Below, in pieces: positions 1 through 12,232 of a stretch of DNA of 64,000 nucleotides. This stretch comes from Yamagishiella unicocca (lineage: Eukaryota; Chlorophyta; Chlorophyceae; Chlamydomonadales; Volvocaceae): contig BDSL01000021.1 of assembly GCA_003116995.1 (NCBI GenBank), positions 744,001-808,000 on the forward strand. The letters are read 5' to 3'. The position numbers and the translations under genes were made by a program. The notes beneath the pieces are model-generated. The model worked only from the letters and a program-made list of their open reading frames with translations, was not told the DNA's origin and ran no database searches. The first letter of the stretch is position 1; the number at the start of each line of letters is the position of its first letter.

Positions 1-100
1 ACGAATGCCCCATCCTCCCACGCCTCGCTTGATCTGTACAGTAGCCGAATATCTGTGCATTGCTTGTTACTCGCCCATACCGGAGAATCAGTGCCCAGCA

Positions 101-105
101 TTACA
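101..105 (-). terminator. Putative polyadenylation signal of the Psb27 gene
   Basis: Read on the minus strand this is TGTAA, the usual green-algal polyadenylation signal. It lies about 220 bases beyond the Psb27 stop codon, which implies a 3' UTR of roughly 200-240 bases. No competing TGTAA was seen between it and the stop. Confidence 0.5.
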
Positions 106-322
106 GTCCGAAAATGGCCGAGAATGGGAACCGCATCGGGTCGAAAAACAGGTATTGCGCATGGCGTGGATGCATGCGCAATTAGGGTGCTAGTTTCCGT
201 CAAAACCACCAGGGATAAAAAATTCCAACAGGATTCGTCTGACAGGGCGGCAGTGATGAACCATCATATGCCGACATGTTTCATGCGCTGAAAATGGTAG
301 CGCTACTATAGAGGCATCGCCC

Positions 323-2044
323 TTAACGGGCGCGGTTCAGCAGGTTGGTGGCGTCGTCCAGCTCCTGTATCGCAGACAAGCGGTATACAAACGGCAGGCA
401 AAGGGAGAAGTAAAGGCTAGACGTGTGTCGGAGATTAGCCGCATATCATACACAAAGAACAGCGAGGAACCAGCACGTGCAAAAGCTTCACATATCCTGA
501 ACCTACCCTTTGGAGACGCTCCAAGCGCTTCTTCGGGATCGGAGCCGTGGCGCCGAAGGAGTTGAAGTGGCCCGCCAGCGCGTTGAGCGCCGAGTACGTG
601 TTGCTGGGGGCAGGTAGGGGGAAACGGGACAACCGTTAACTTTTCGTGTCGTCAATGACAACAGCTTAGGGTATCGAGCTGTGTGGGAAGGAGGGAAATT
701 CCAGTATGCCCGGGACATTCCTCGCTTTGCACCATTCGTAGGTTACAACAAGTCTTCCAGCCGCGGGCCTTACCCGAAAGATGGCTTGCCCGAAATCTTG
801 GGCTCGCGGCGGTACCTCGCAACCCAGTTGTTGATATCCTTGCGCAGCGCCTTCACGCTGTCCTCCTTAGCTGGGTCATCCTTGTCCAGGGCAAGGGTCA
901 CCTTGACCTTGCCCAGGATGGAGCTCTGAGAATCGGGGCACACATGTGGGATACTCCCCGCGTCAGTTCACATTCATGTAACATGCCAAGGAAGGCTACA
1001 CACACGTGAAGAAAGCGCAGCCCCTGGTGACATGGGCGCCGTGTGTGAAGGTGCAACATACAACCAGGTCAAGGCAGCGTGCGACTTCATTGCAGCAATG
1101 CGGGTTCACGAGGATTCACGGGCCCTAACAACAGCAATTGAGCACCACACCGTACTTCAGGCGACAGATTTCGGTGTGGCACGAGCAAGGGATGTCTAAA
1201 GCCCCCCTTGCATTCCTAACTTCACAAGCAACCCCCCGCGAAGGCGGGTTGGATTGTTCCGGTTGTAAGCCGTGTTGGATCTTCCACAATGCGGCGTTTA
1301 TAAGCCAATACCATCAAGCCAGGTCCCAGAAACAGACACAATAGTCAACGAAACAACTGGCGCGAAGGCGTATGCTATCCGTGATGTCCCAATATGTGCA
1401 GGTCCGTGGGTCTTTCAGAATGCCCCCCCCATCCGACACTCGAAACGACAAATGCCATATTCAAGGTAACGGGAAAAATGATCCGCTGAAATTATCTCAC
1501 CGTCTCACTGGTGTAGTCCGCAACCAGCTTCGTGTCGTCATCGAAGCCGAAGATCGCATGAGCTGGGCTCGAGTTCAGCAGAAGGGAGAACGCTGCAACA
1601 GATGCACCGAGCACCTCACGACGCGAAGCGGAGGCCTGTGCTGGCAAGAAAATTGCGAGTTATGCGCGCGTCAACCTAACGGCATGGTCCCGTGTAAGCA
1701 TATACTCGAAGGCCACCCAATTGAGCAAGAAACACGGTGATCTTATTGAGACAGCTGTTCCGTGTTTACTTGTCAATGGACAGAGCCGGCAGCACAAGCT
1801 ATGGCATGCGCCGGCGCAGCTGTTATCTCAACTCGCTCGGCTGTACCTGAGGCTGAGCCGAGGCCACAACGGACAGGCGCTGAGCGACCGGCCGTGAGCT
1901 CCTGTGGATTAGAAGTAATCGTCGTCGGTACCGAGTGAATTGAGAGGCGTCAAGCTGCTTGCATATGGGCCACTTGTCAAAGTTCGCTCACCTGGCGCGT
2001 GAAACAATGGCAGCCTTGCCCGAGCAGCACTTTAGAGAGGCCAT
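323..2044 (-). CDS. PSB27: Photosystem II assembly/repair protein Psb27, plastid precursor
   Basis: Psb27 is a small thylakoid-lumen protein that binds CP43 during photosystem II assembly and repair. Six exons join in frame to 177 aa: 1992-2044, 1847-1901, 1501-1635, 774-925, 507-603 and 323-364, all with GT-AG introns. The first two exons and the start of the third (about residues 1-40) form a Ser/Arg/Ala-rich chloroplast transit peptide. A twin-arginine segment (SRREVLGASVAAF) and an AHA cleavage site just before IFGFDDD then mark a lumenal signal, possibly Tat-dependent. The mature part has the family signatures LRKDINNWVARYRRE, YSALNALAGHF and FGATAPIPKKR, and ends DDATNLLNRAR. Algal and plant Psb27 have this length and order. 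ATG 2044 is chosen because it opens the transit peptide and is followed by a clean donor. The gene stands alone, with a spacer of about 1.6 kb upstream. Confidence 0.93.
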
Positions 2045-3672
2045 GGTATATTTGTAGGTGAAAAAATAAACACTATACCGTCCGAGGACTGGAAGCCTTT
2101 TCCGCGATCTCCGCGTACGACAGCGCTCCGAAGTCGCGTCCAAAGACGATTGCACAGCAGTGTAAACATGCAATTCCACCCCGAGCGACCTGGAGGCACG
2201 GCAAATTAATTTAGGCATGTCAAATACCGGTATCATGTCACTAACTCACTATCAGTCTAAGGATGGCGTTCGGAAGCAACGATACACTGGTGTCTGTTGA
2301 TTCCCAATTTTCATGCGCAATATATTGATGTTGTGGATGAGTTTCTGCAAGGTTACTAGGGAATCTCGTTGCCATCCGGCAAACCATTAGCAACTGGGCA
2401 GCGCCGTGTTTTCGAGCGGAATTTGCCTTATAATTCACGTTCTCAAGGTTCTGCAACCGTGGGAAATAAAGGACAGAAGTTAGTGCATCACGATACGGCA
2501 CCAGGTACCCCTCCCGCCTTGCCCCTCGGTGTCTCGTCGTAGGAAAGCGGTGGAACATAGATAGCTCACCGAAACGGCATTAACCTTTTCTAGCCAAGAT
2601 GCCGTTCACCTGACTTGCTTGTCCGCACGGGTTTATCCGGGTTGACACCCGGATCAGGCTATAATGCATTTCGGGCGGGCATGTTGCTGGGGTCTGTGAG
2701 ATTCGCGTGAACGCCAGCAGGGGAGGGCCCTGACGGGTTGGCGCCTTGATAATGGCATGGGATGGGCAGGCACGTATGTGGGCATGAGGGGAGCGGAAAG
2801 GGAAGTGCCGCGGGCCACGGTATGTACGGCATAACCGTACCAGTTGTTGGAGTATCTTGACCCACGCACGGTTGTTAGGGACCGGGAATGTCCATCCGTT
2901 ATAGCGAGGCACGAAGGCGCGAGGATTGGGTCCCAGCGCAAATCCGCACTGCACGCATCAAGGGTACTGTTGGGCTGGGGATGCGGAAACAGCAGGACGG
3001 GGGGAAGCGCACGGCGCTCTGGCTGCCTTGAAGCGACGACGGTGTGTGTGGTGAGGGAGCTGCTGGATGTGTCAGGGTATACGGCCGTCCCGGGACGGTT
3101 TGGCCACCTTGGCGCCTCACTGCATGCAAACCCAAGTCTGCGGCGCCAGTTACGGACAGCTGTGTCAGTGGGGCGGTAGTGATAGAAATGACGACGCTAC
3201 ACACGCAGGACAGTGTGTGGACTTCCGACGCCTGTGGGCTTGACAGAAGCGCTGTAGAGAGTACAGCACAGCCGTTCCTTTCATCCCCTCACATGGGAGC
3301 CGTTGAAGAAAGCCATGGCATCAATAATGTTCTTACAGTGTATAGCTCCCGCAGTCTACAGTCCTGAACCATGTAACCGTCAACGAATATTTAGCCGAAA
3401 GCGCATTTTTGCGTTTGCAAGCAGCGAAGGCCCATTCAAAGGCGTCCTCCCCCTTCCCGCTACCGGAGCAAACTCATGCTCCCGGATCGCATGGCTCTGC
3501 CTACGGACCATGGCGGTCGCCCTCCAGGCCAAACTGCGTGGAGTCTTGATTACTGCGTTTTATCGCTTTTGAAGCAAACAAAGTAAGCGACGAGTTTACG
3601 AAATTGGATAGAGCACCATCCCAGGTGCAAAACGGACCCGTGGGTCTGGCATAACCTACAAACGAAGACCCA
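2045..3672. other. Intergenic spacer upstream of Psb27
   Basis: No open frame here shows a recognisable domain, and the overlapping frames on both strands look like chance. It must contain the Psb27 5' UTR and promoter next to 2045. The far end is bounded by the 3' UTR of the K+ channel gene. I saw no tRNA, repeat or clear TATA-type element. Confidence 0.5.
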
Positions 3673-3677
3673 TTACA
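3673..3677 (-). terminator. Putative polyadenylation signal of the K+ channel gene
   Basis: The minus-strand read is TGTAA, about 275 bases beyond the channel stop codon at 3952-3954. It would give a 3' UTR of ordinary length for an algal gene. Confidence 0.5.
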
Positions 3678-3951
3678 GCCGTGCGCCGAAGGAATACAAG
3701 GACGCCCGCGGTGGGCGCCTACCACAGGAGTAAATCATGCCAATCCACCGATTTCAAGCTTGCGCAAACCACCTCTCGCAATGAAGTCATACCCGAAACA
3801 CTAACGGCATAGCCTTTCTTCCGAGCATGCCGTCCAAGTGGACTTGCAGAACTGTAGCCATATTGGCATAAACTGCAGCCACCGACTGCTTATAACGGCG
3901 TTACTGGCCCGTAACGCCCGTTCCGTGAAATGGTTCCCGCAACGTCTCTTC

Positions 3952-6900
3952 CTACGCAGCTATCGTATCGGCATTGGTACTGGGCGGGTGTGCCACGGCA
4001 GGCTTCGACTCCTCAGCTGACGGCTGCTCGCCATTGCCCGCGAAGTGATCCAGGAAATGCTTGTAGCGCGCCTGGCTGCTCTTGTCGGGCTCATCCGCCT
4101 CATCAGTGAGATCGGTGCCAAGGCCCAGGGACATGGCCACAGGCGCACGGCCTCCCCGGACGTACTGCCGTTGGCGCCCGCGCTCGGCCTTCCCGTACGC
4201 TTCAAAATCCTGCCGTACAGATCGGCAAGCGGTTCACATCAGGTGCACGTATTATCTGGGGAATTGTGATGGCTCATGTGCAACCTGTAATCCTAAGCCG
4301 TGGGTAGTGGTGTCCTGGTTAGGTTATACAAATAGGTGGTCGCAATGCCTGGCCGGCAGGCGACCACCGCCCACTATCGTCGGTGGCGTTTTGAGCAACG
4401 ACCTGAACAGGGCGATGCTCTGCGCGAACACTGCGATGCACGGTTTCACTCCCAGTTTCACAGCCGTTTCAGCGTATGATTCAGAGTTAGTTCCAACACC
4501 ATCATGACCCGTAGCGGCTTTGAAGTGCTCAAGAGAGCTGGTGTTGAGCCCCAAGGCACCCTAGTGCAAGCGGATGACGCGTCAAGCGGATGACGCGTCA
4601 AGCGGATGATGCCCCCTCCGCGCCCGGCGCCCGTTCCCGCCAGGGTACCGTCTGCGCCGCCATTGCCGCGGAGCTCACCTGCCACGCCGCCAGCAGGCCC
4701 GGCCACTGGGACATCGCGGCGGCCAGGTCCGAGCGCTTCAGGGCGTATAGCTCCGACATCCTCGTGGTTACGACGCTGGCGGTGCGCGGGCAGCCCGTCA
4801 GGCAGGCGTACTCGCCGAAGTAGTCACCGGGCTGCGTCGGGGGGTAGCGAGGGAACCCGTTCAACGACACAGGGGAGAGAGAAAACCCAGAGTTGGCGTT
4901 GCGGGGGGTGATAGGGTACGGCAGCACGAGCACGACAGCTAACGACCGAACGAATCACGTTTGGCACGTCAACAGTGAGCCAGAGGCGAAGGAGCGCGGC
5001 GCAGTTTGAGGGATCTATCCTAACCAAAAGAGCAATGGAGTACCAGGTTCTCAACACGTGGTATACGTGGTATACGACGTGGTATACGTGGTGTTCGACG
5101 TAAAAAGGCATCGTCGTTTGGCCCGAGATGTCAGCAACATCTGAGATTGTGGAGGCCGTGACGGGTGCCGCACCTTGAGTAATCTGACGAGCTTATGCGG
5201 CACCTGCTCATCATAGTGCATCCGCCACAGCCGCCGACCCGGGCGCAAAGGCGAGGGCGGCGGCTGCGTTTCGGCGGGTTGCGATGCCATGGCTGCGGCG
5301 CTCGTGGCTTGTGCAACCACCCCAGCGAACAGCGACAACGACCCCCAGCCCTTGCCAGGTGGCGGGTTCGCTGGGTGCAGCGGTGCGTCTTCACTGGCCG
5401 TAGCAGCGGCACCCTGGATCTCATCGGGCCCTCCAGCCTCGCGACTGGCCAGGGAGGTGTCGCGTTCGCTGTGTTGCGGCCTATTCAGGCTTCCCCGCAT
5501 GTCGTCCGTTCGCCGCGCTGCCGAGTCACCCAAGTTGCCGTCGTCGTTCCAAGCACTGGCGGCAGCGCTGTACGCGGACTGGGGGCCGGCGGCGCGGGAG
5601 TCGTTGGCAGTGCCCCTGCCCATGAAGCTCACAAGCCGTCCGTGGGTATGCGAGGGCTGTGCCGTGCCCCTTGCAGAAGTCGAACGGGTGTAGAGTAGGT
5701 ACTGTCGCACCGCCAGGCGGCCCTCTGGAAGGGTGGTTTGGGAGTGAGGGTTACCGGTGGGCAAGGGACGGCAGTCAATCGGGGTATACGTGACCGGGTA
5801 CGTTTCACGCTTTTTGCACACCTGATAAGATCCTATTTGGTGACATGCCCAGACATTCAAAAATCAGTTATATACGTTGTTCAGGTGCGGGTGCGGACAT
5901 GGTGCGTGGATCATCCTCACCACTTCATGCCCTGCTCGAGTCTGCACGCACCGCTACAGCCCGACGAAACATCGGCCCTTGTTTTCGGCGCAACGCTTTG
6001 GAATGGTGTTCATGTCCAGCATTCCCACTAACGAACCACCTCCGCCCAAGCCAGCGGCCATACACACCTGTCACAAAGTAGAGCTCTGTGTCCCAATCAC
6101 CCTCCATCACCACACAGTCGCCTTTGCCGTAAAACTCTAGCTTCAGAGCCGCCGCAAGCCTAAGCACCAGCTCCTCGTTCTGCTCGCAGGCGTTGGAGAA
6201 GAATGGAACCTGCCGGATCAGGCGGGCGTGAACGTCGCGCAACACGTCGCGCCTGAGGTTGGCGGGCAGGCCTGCCGGAGGGAGCGGCCAAGCGGGAGAT
6301 GACGTGTGTCAGGGGCCGGTGAGGAATGCAGGGGAGCAGCAAGAGCTGTGGCTATGTTGTGCTTCACGCTCACTTTCGATCAGCGCGTTGTCTCCTTCGT
6401 AATTGAACTGCTTCTGGGTGACGAAGTCGTAGTAGTTCTTGACCTTGGTCGCCAGAGCTCCGGGCAGCGGCTGCGCGTTCAGGAACTCCTCAACCTGACA
6501 CCGGACCTCGGCCTTGCTCCCCTGTCGTACATCACGCGGGAGGGAGTACGGCAGGTGAAGCGCGCAGTAAACAGACGCCCGGACCGGCACATGCCAGTTT
6601 GGACACAATTTGCGAGGTACGCAGCACGGTGGGGGAGTCCGGGGGTCCCGGCGAGATGCGGCTTTGGGATATTCTTACGTACGGCGCGGGGACCGAGGGA
6701 CTCGCCCCGCGTACTACTGTGGAGCGACACGGCTTGCTCCCTACGCATAGCGCACGGACCCGTCTTTACTGCAGAGGATCACGGGATAGCTTCTCACCTC
6801 GTATTTATTGGCGTTGCCCATGATGCTGTTGGCGGTGGAGATGATGTAACCGAGGGTCACAACACCTATCAACATGCCGATACAGGCCATAACGCGCTCG

Positions 6901-9900
6901 GCTGTCGTTACGGGGTAGACATCGCCGTAACCCACGGTGGTAAACGTGATCACCACGAAGTACAGCGACGTGAGGTACCTGGTTCGACCCAGGCATGGCA
7001 TGGCGGCATTCATCGGCGGTGCATCAGCAGCAGCGGCTGGCAACAACACAGCAGGAGGCAGGTGGGTGATGGGTGCGGAGAGGGGCACGGCAGTTGTGCT
7101 GGGGAGAGGGGTACGGCATAACTTTTGATGACAAGGACCAGTGGCTGAGAGCAGGTGTGGGACCAGTGGATGCGCGCAGGTGTGGGAAGCAGGTGAGCGG
7201 TCCGGCGCGAGGACAGTCAACTGGTGCGTTGCTCGACTGCATACCTCCCACTTGTTCGCAACCCTGCGGCTGCTGCTCGCTTACCTGTCAAAGTTGCTGG
7301 CATCCTCCAGGCCCGCGGCTTCAGCCCACGTGCCTGCAAGGGTATCGCTCTCCAGGAACGCAGTGAAGAACCACGCGGAGGCGCTCAGGTGCAGCACCAG
7401 TACAGCCCCCACCACGTATATCGCCAAGCGCGCCATCGCCACGCCCTGCCGCTGCTCGACGTTCTGGTACATTCGATTCCTCTACGAAGGTCAGCATGCA
7501 AGAGGTACCGGTCGCCAGGGCGGATGGACACGGTCATGGACGCGGATGTGACACCCTGTTGGCAAGGTGGCGGTTTACGCCGCCCGCATCGCATGCCTCC
7601 GGGTGCCAAGCGGGGCAACATCGCATGCCTCCGGGTGCCAAGCGGGGCAACATCGCATGCCTCCGGGTGCCAAGCGGGGCAACATCGCATGCCTCCGGGT
7701 GCCAAGCGGGGCAACATCGCATGCCTCCGGGTGCCAAGCGGGGCAACATCGCATGCCTCCGGGTGCCAAGCGGGGCAACATCGCATGCCTCCGGGTGCCA
7801 AGCGGGGCAACATCGCATGCCTCCGGGTGCCAAGCGGGGCAACATCGCATGCCTCCGGGTGCCAAGCGGGACAACATCGCATGCCTCCGGGTGCCAAGCG
7901 GGGCAACATCGCATGCCTCCGGGTGCCAAGCGGGGCAACATCGCGTGCCTCCGGGTGCCGAGCGGGGCAACATCGCATGCCTCCGGGTGCCAAGCGGGGC
8001 AACATCGCATGCCTCCGGGTGCCAAGCGGGGCAACATCGCATGCCTCCGGGTGCCAAGCGGGGCAACATCGCATGCCTCCGGGTGCCAAGCGGGGCAACA
8101 TCGCGTGCGCAAGCTAACGACGCAGGCTGCCAAACCGTTGCAGCTTACCTGCATGGCATCTGACAGCTTCAGCAGGCGCAGCAGGCGCATGAGCCGGAGC
8201 AACTTGGCCAGTTGCATGTACGACCCCAGATGCTCCGTCATCTGCAGGGGGGAGCCGTCGTAATTGGCACGGGCGTAATTGGCAACCTCATACCTTCAGC
8301 CCGGGGCACTGATGCCGTAAAAGCAGGTTCTCTCCCCCCACACCCCACATACACAGACCTTTTCCGACCTCACTTCAACGCCGGACATGCGCACTCCCAG
8401 CTTTCCGCACCCGCACTCGCCGCCACGACCCCTTTGCGACCCCTGGTGCTTGTGAGTCGCGCTATGCTTGCTGCCCTCGTGGTGTGCTCCGGCCAATGCG
8501 AGCCAGCGAGCGCACGCAAGCGCGCCCATGAAGGCGTGCATCTGCATTCCTGGACTAGTTCCCATCGGTGGCTCATACACTCCAGCACCCGCCTCACCTT
8601 GCCCCACGGTAAAGCTGCGAGCAAATCGATCGTAAACCAGCCGGACAGGTACCGGTAGGCTATGAAGCGGCGGTCCGTAATCACCAGGTTCCGATTGGCT
8701 GCGTCATCGCCCTTCCGAAGGGCCGTTCGGAAGTTGAAGCCGATGTCGACCATAAAGACCGCGTTGATGACAAGGTCGATGATCTCTGCACGCAGGCGGG
8801 AAGGCAGAACCCCAGCCACGGGCAGTGGATGTTGTTCAGTGCATGTGGAGGGATAAGGTAGCATGCCCCGTGAAGCCTGTCATGGGTCCCCCTCCCCACC
8901 GGCAAACATGCCCCAGCCCCGACCCCGACCTCTTGCACCTCCGGATGCGCGGCTGCCCACGTGTACGACAGTGCAGGGCCCTATGCGACGCCTGGCTTCC
9001 ACGGTACGACACTGGAAACGACCCATCCAGCACACGAGCTGTGCGCACGAGCTGTGCTGAGAGTTCATTCCAAACCATCGTGAGGCTTTTAACTGTTGCA
9101 CAACCGGGTGTACGTATCATGGACACATGTCAGGGCACATGGCTCCGCTGCACGCCTTGCCTACCGACGAAGTCCAGTGTGTAGTCGTTGTCGAACTCGA
9201 AGCATAGCAAGTAGGTCGTCACCAGCGCCACGTATATCAGCAGCACCACAATGACCCCGCCCCTGCAGGCTCGGGGCCACCAGTGGACCAGGCGGCAACG
9301 CAAAAGGGGTGCACACGCCCTCGTGAGATCGCCTGTAGGTTGCCATCAGCGTGCAAGAGGAAGAGGACATGCCAACCATCGCTCAGCTCCCTGGAGCCCG
9401 CCAGCCACCCCCTCGTGCATTCACCACCCCGGTACACAGCAACCGGGGGCACCAAGCAAGCAACATATCTTGTTGCGTGGTGAGCAAGCCGGGCGCCCGA
9501 CCCGTCCCCACCCGTGCCACGGAATAGGGTTAACCCGCTACAGGACTGACCAACTGTCTTTGCCCGATGGATGCCTCCAAAACCCAGCACTCGCCCCACC
9601 AGATGGTTCGGAACCTGGAGTCGGGGTGAATGATGTCCCAGAACATGATTGACAGTAATTTGCGCAGTCCTTCGCAGAAGGTCACCGCTGGCGCCCGGTC
9701 GGGTAGCATCGTGTTGACCTCCGGATCCATGCCCTGGCGTCGCTGAATGGACCGGCCGGCGGCTGCCACCAGGTGGGCCCAGGTACGAGCTAGGCCGTGG
9801 CTGCATGACCGGCGCTTAGTCTTCCCCCCGACCCTGCCTTCCTCCTGAAATGGAGGTTAAGGAAAGGCGTAATATACACAGCGGATTGATTGGGAGCTGG

Positions 9901-10499
9901 AGAGTCCGGGCCGCTGAACCGGCCCCTTCCTGTGTTGTTAAGGCTGCAAACAAGGCGCGCAGCGGTCGTACAGCACAGCACAGCATGAGCCCATGCGAAC
10001 CGGGATTGCGCAACATTGCCAATTGGGCGTTAGGAAATGCTGGCGTAGTGTTGTACCCCGGCGGACCCCTCATGCGGATGACAGCCTCGTCCAGCCGCAG
10101 CGACCGTCGCCCCGCCCGCAGCACCACGCTTACAGGTTGGCTGTCTTCTTCGGACAGGAGTTCAATAGACTCGCCCAGGGGCCGCGCCCTAACCAACCCG
10201 CGGCGACGGTTGTAATCGCCCTGCCGCACATCATAACGCCTGTGGCGCTCAAGATTCCGCGGCGCATGTTCGCACACAGGCAACATCGATCCTTCAACGG
10301 CCGCCCGCGTGACCTTGCAGGGTGCCTTCCATGCGGTACCGCTAACCGTTTGCTGCGCTGCCCTGACTGGCCTGCTGCGCTGCCATGATTGGCCTACTGC
10401 GTCCTCTGACACCGGCCGCTCCCAAGTATCCTCTGCCGTAGGGTCTTTGCGGCCCGAATCTAAACTACATCGGGAATCGTCCTTGACTTCATTTCTCAT
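3952..10499 (-). CDS. Voltage-gated K+ channel with C-terminal cyclic-nucleotide-binding domain
   Basis: This is a six-transmembrane potassium channel of the EAG/KCNH-HCN-plant Shaker type. Twelve exons join in phase to 863 aa: 10067-10499, 9600-9762, 9165-9262, 8598-8785, 8149-8241, 7285-7481, 6798-6978, 6374-6512, 6066-6271, 5174-5656, 4679-4831 and 3952-4209. In order they give a hydrophilic N-terminus, an IHPDSRFRTIW pre-S1 motif, S1 (VIVVLLIYVALVTTYLL), S2-S3 (FMVDIGFNFRT, GWFTIDLLAALPWG), the arginine-rich S4 (LLRLMRLLRLLK), S5, the pore with TTVGYGD and S6. A C-linker with NYYDF and LPANLRRDV follows, then the nucleotide-binding domain (VPFFSNA, ELYFVT, PGDYFGEYACLTGCPRTASV). The TVGYGD filter indicates K+ selectivity, and S4 indicates voltage sensing. 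The binding domain is split by an insertion of about 150 aa encoded mainly by exon 5174-5656. The first-exon donor and the 5656 and 6066 boundaries are the least certain. A 32-bp minisatellite fills the S4-S5 intron. Confidence 0.9.
7591..8110. repeat. 32-bp minisatellite, about 16 copies, in a K+ channel intron
   Basis: About 16 nearly perfect head-to-tail copies of a 32-bp unit (containing GCATGCCTCCGGGTGCC then AAGCGGGGCAACATC) lie between the S4 and S5 exons. A few single-base variants occur, around 7870 and 7945-7962. Because 32 is not a multiple of three, all frames stay open and produce long repetitive reading frames on both strands that are not genes. Confidence 0.95.
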
Positions 10500-11306
10500 A
10501 GTGTTCCGTAGCCGTATCCAGATCAACTACTACCTATGATTTGGTGTTACATAACAAATTCGTGCGCGGTCAACGAAAGTGACCTAGTTTGCCGGAGTCT
10601 GCGGACGATAGCTGCTATGCGACGACAGGTTTCCAGTCTGATGTTACAACGAGGTAAATGTGCGCGATATTCACACAGAGTAAGCTTGCAGGGTTGATGT
10701 GGTCAAGAATCCTATCAACTCAACACGTTTGTACCGGTACTAGGTCGTCACGCGAAAGAAATCCTGCATTGCAGATCACAACATATTGCCTTGCATGTTG
10801 CATCATCTTAATCAGCTGCCATGCATATCGTGGACCGGGCAGGGCGGCAGGACGCCGTAGTACGCCCACCATGGGACCTGCTTAACGAAATCCACCCCGT
10901 GCCGCCCTGACTCAGTAGCTCAAGTACGCCTTAGTGTTTAGCTCGAGGCCGTGCGCCTCGGTCATTAGGTGCGAGGCAGTTGGCCTTCTTGTTAATAAGG
11001 AGACTGCGGGTGTACGAAAGTGCTCGGTACACTTTCGCGACCCAAGGGTCGGCCCAAGGGTTGCACTGCAGCAGCCTAGGGGTGGGGCCTGCGCGGCAGC
11101 CTTCGCCTTCTCATTTCCCAGCGGAGGCCCATGTCTCACGGGTATGTGCCGTGCATCTTGCGTTTCTGGTTACTCGTTTCTGGTTTCTCGGGTCCTAACC
11201 GGGTGGCTTCGCGCAGACGAAACCACCCGCTACGTTCTCAGGCTTGCAGTCGGCCGCTACTCTGCGACACACCCCCGGGGCCCGCGTCCGTCGCTATAGA
11301 CGCCGC
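10500..11306. other. Spacer upstream of the K+ channel gene
   Basis: This stretch, less GC-rich than the genes, must hold the channel promoter at its left end. A short perfect inverted repeat (CGAAAGTG, 7-base loop, CACTTTCG) lies near 11016-11038. The open frame 10934-11299 on the plus strand has no recognisable domain. I see no convincing gene. Confidence 0.4.
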
Positions 11307-11638
11307 TAACACCTCGGCCACCCGCCAGCGTGCCTGTTTCGGAGGGGCCGCACGCCTTGCTGCAGTACACTCCGGCCGACAGCATCCGTGACAAGCAGCA
11401 ATCTGCCGTCCGGGAACTGGCCACGTGGTTGGAAAAGTTCGGCCACGACAGCAGCTTGCGCACTTGCAACCCCGAGCCGCCCGAGGACCTCACTCGGTTG
11501 CTCATCTCGCCTCGCCGGGTGCGTGTGGGGCTGGATGCCCTGCACGCCCAGAACCAACTCCTCAACGAGGCCACCCTGAAGCGGTGCCTGGGCCCCCAAC
11601 CGCCGCCAGGGTTCACGCAGTGTCCGCAGCCGTACTAA
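11307..11638 (+). CDS. Small hypothetical protein or terminal exon of an unknown gene
   Basis: The open frame with ATG at 11330 encodes about 102 aa and ends PPPGFTQCPQPY. Its composition is protein-like (charged, few repeats, segments such as ELATWLEKFGHDSSLR and VRVGLDALHAQNQLL). It contrasts with the chance frames around it and uses GC-rich third positions. It also follows a possible splice acceptor (CCAG at about 11325-11328), so it could be the last exon of a longer gene starting in 10.9-11.3 kb, or a remnant of a mobile element. No domain is recognised and no function is proposed. Confidence 0.35.
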
Positions 11639-12232
11639 ACAGGCTCCCGGATGACACGGTTGAGGGCTGGTGAGGGGCTTCCTTCGCGCCTAACGCTACA
11701 CCGGGACTTGTTGCGATGGCCTCCGGACCGGAAGATAGAACTCCGGTGTCTAGAGTATCACCTCTGTCGTCCATGAGTGGGGTTGTCGAAGGTCTCCCCG
11801 GTTGCGTGCGCTGAGGCTGCCGCCGTTTTCCTAGCGCCTTCCGTACTTCCGTACTTCCGTGGGACCGGGGCCGAGCATTTCAACCACCGCATTCATGGAC
11901 AGCGATAAATGCACCCGATGGCTCTCTCTCTAGGTGTACTAATATGTCTGCAGCCGTGACTGCAGTATCGACAAAGGACACCCTGCCCAACCGTATGGAC
12001 TGCAATGCGCCACCAACGCAAGCGCTTGATGAGTATAATGTGCGGTTCCATTGAGCAAGGATGAAATGACGTTGACAATAAGCATACACGGTGGTTGTAC
12101 ACATTGCGGTTGGTAGGTTTCGTTAGACTTACTCGCCAGATCCGAACTTATTCTCGTCGTTAACACTTGTTCTGTTCAAATCTTCTAGTCGGAGCATAGG
12201 CTTACTTACGCTTCTTGCCCCAGGGCAGAAAG
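11639..12232. other. Spacer upstream of the OS-9-like gene
   Basis: There is no recognisable gene here. The right end, AT-rich around 12100-12190, is the probable promoter and 5' UTR of the gene starting at 12233. A short direct triplication of CCGTACTT-like sequence occurs near 11838-11860. Confidence 0.4.

Noticed and set aside
6306..7121. A 271-codon plus-strand frame
   Set aside because: It lies antisense over the pore and C-linker exons of the channel and shows no domain of its own.
7224..8263. Several long open frames on both strands encoding ACLRVPSGATSHASG-type repeats
   Set aside because: They come from the 32-bp tandem array, whose length keeps every frame open. The flanking channel exons show this stretch is an intron.
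10934..11299. A plus-strand frame proposed as an upstream exon of the small protein at 11307-11638
   Set aside because: It is cysteine/serine-rich with no domain, and no splice pair joining the two in phase could be chosen with confidence.
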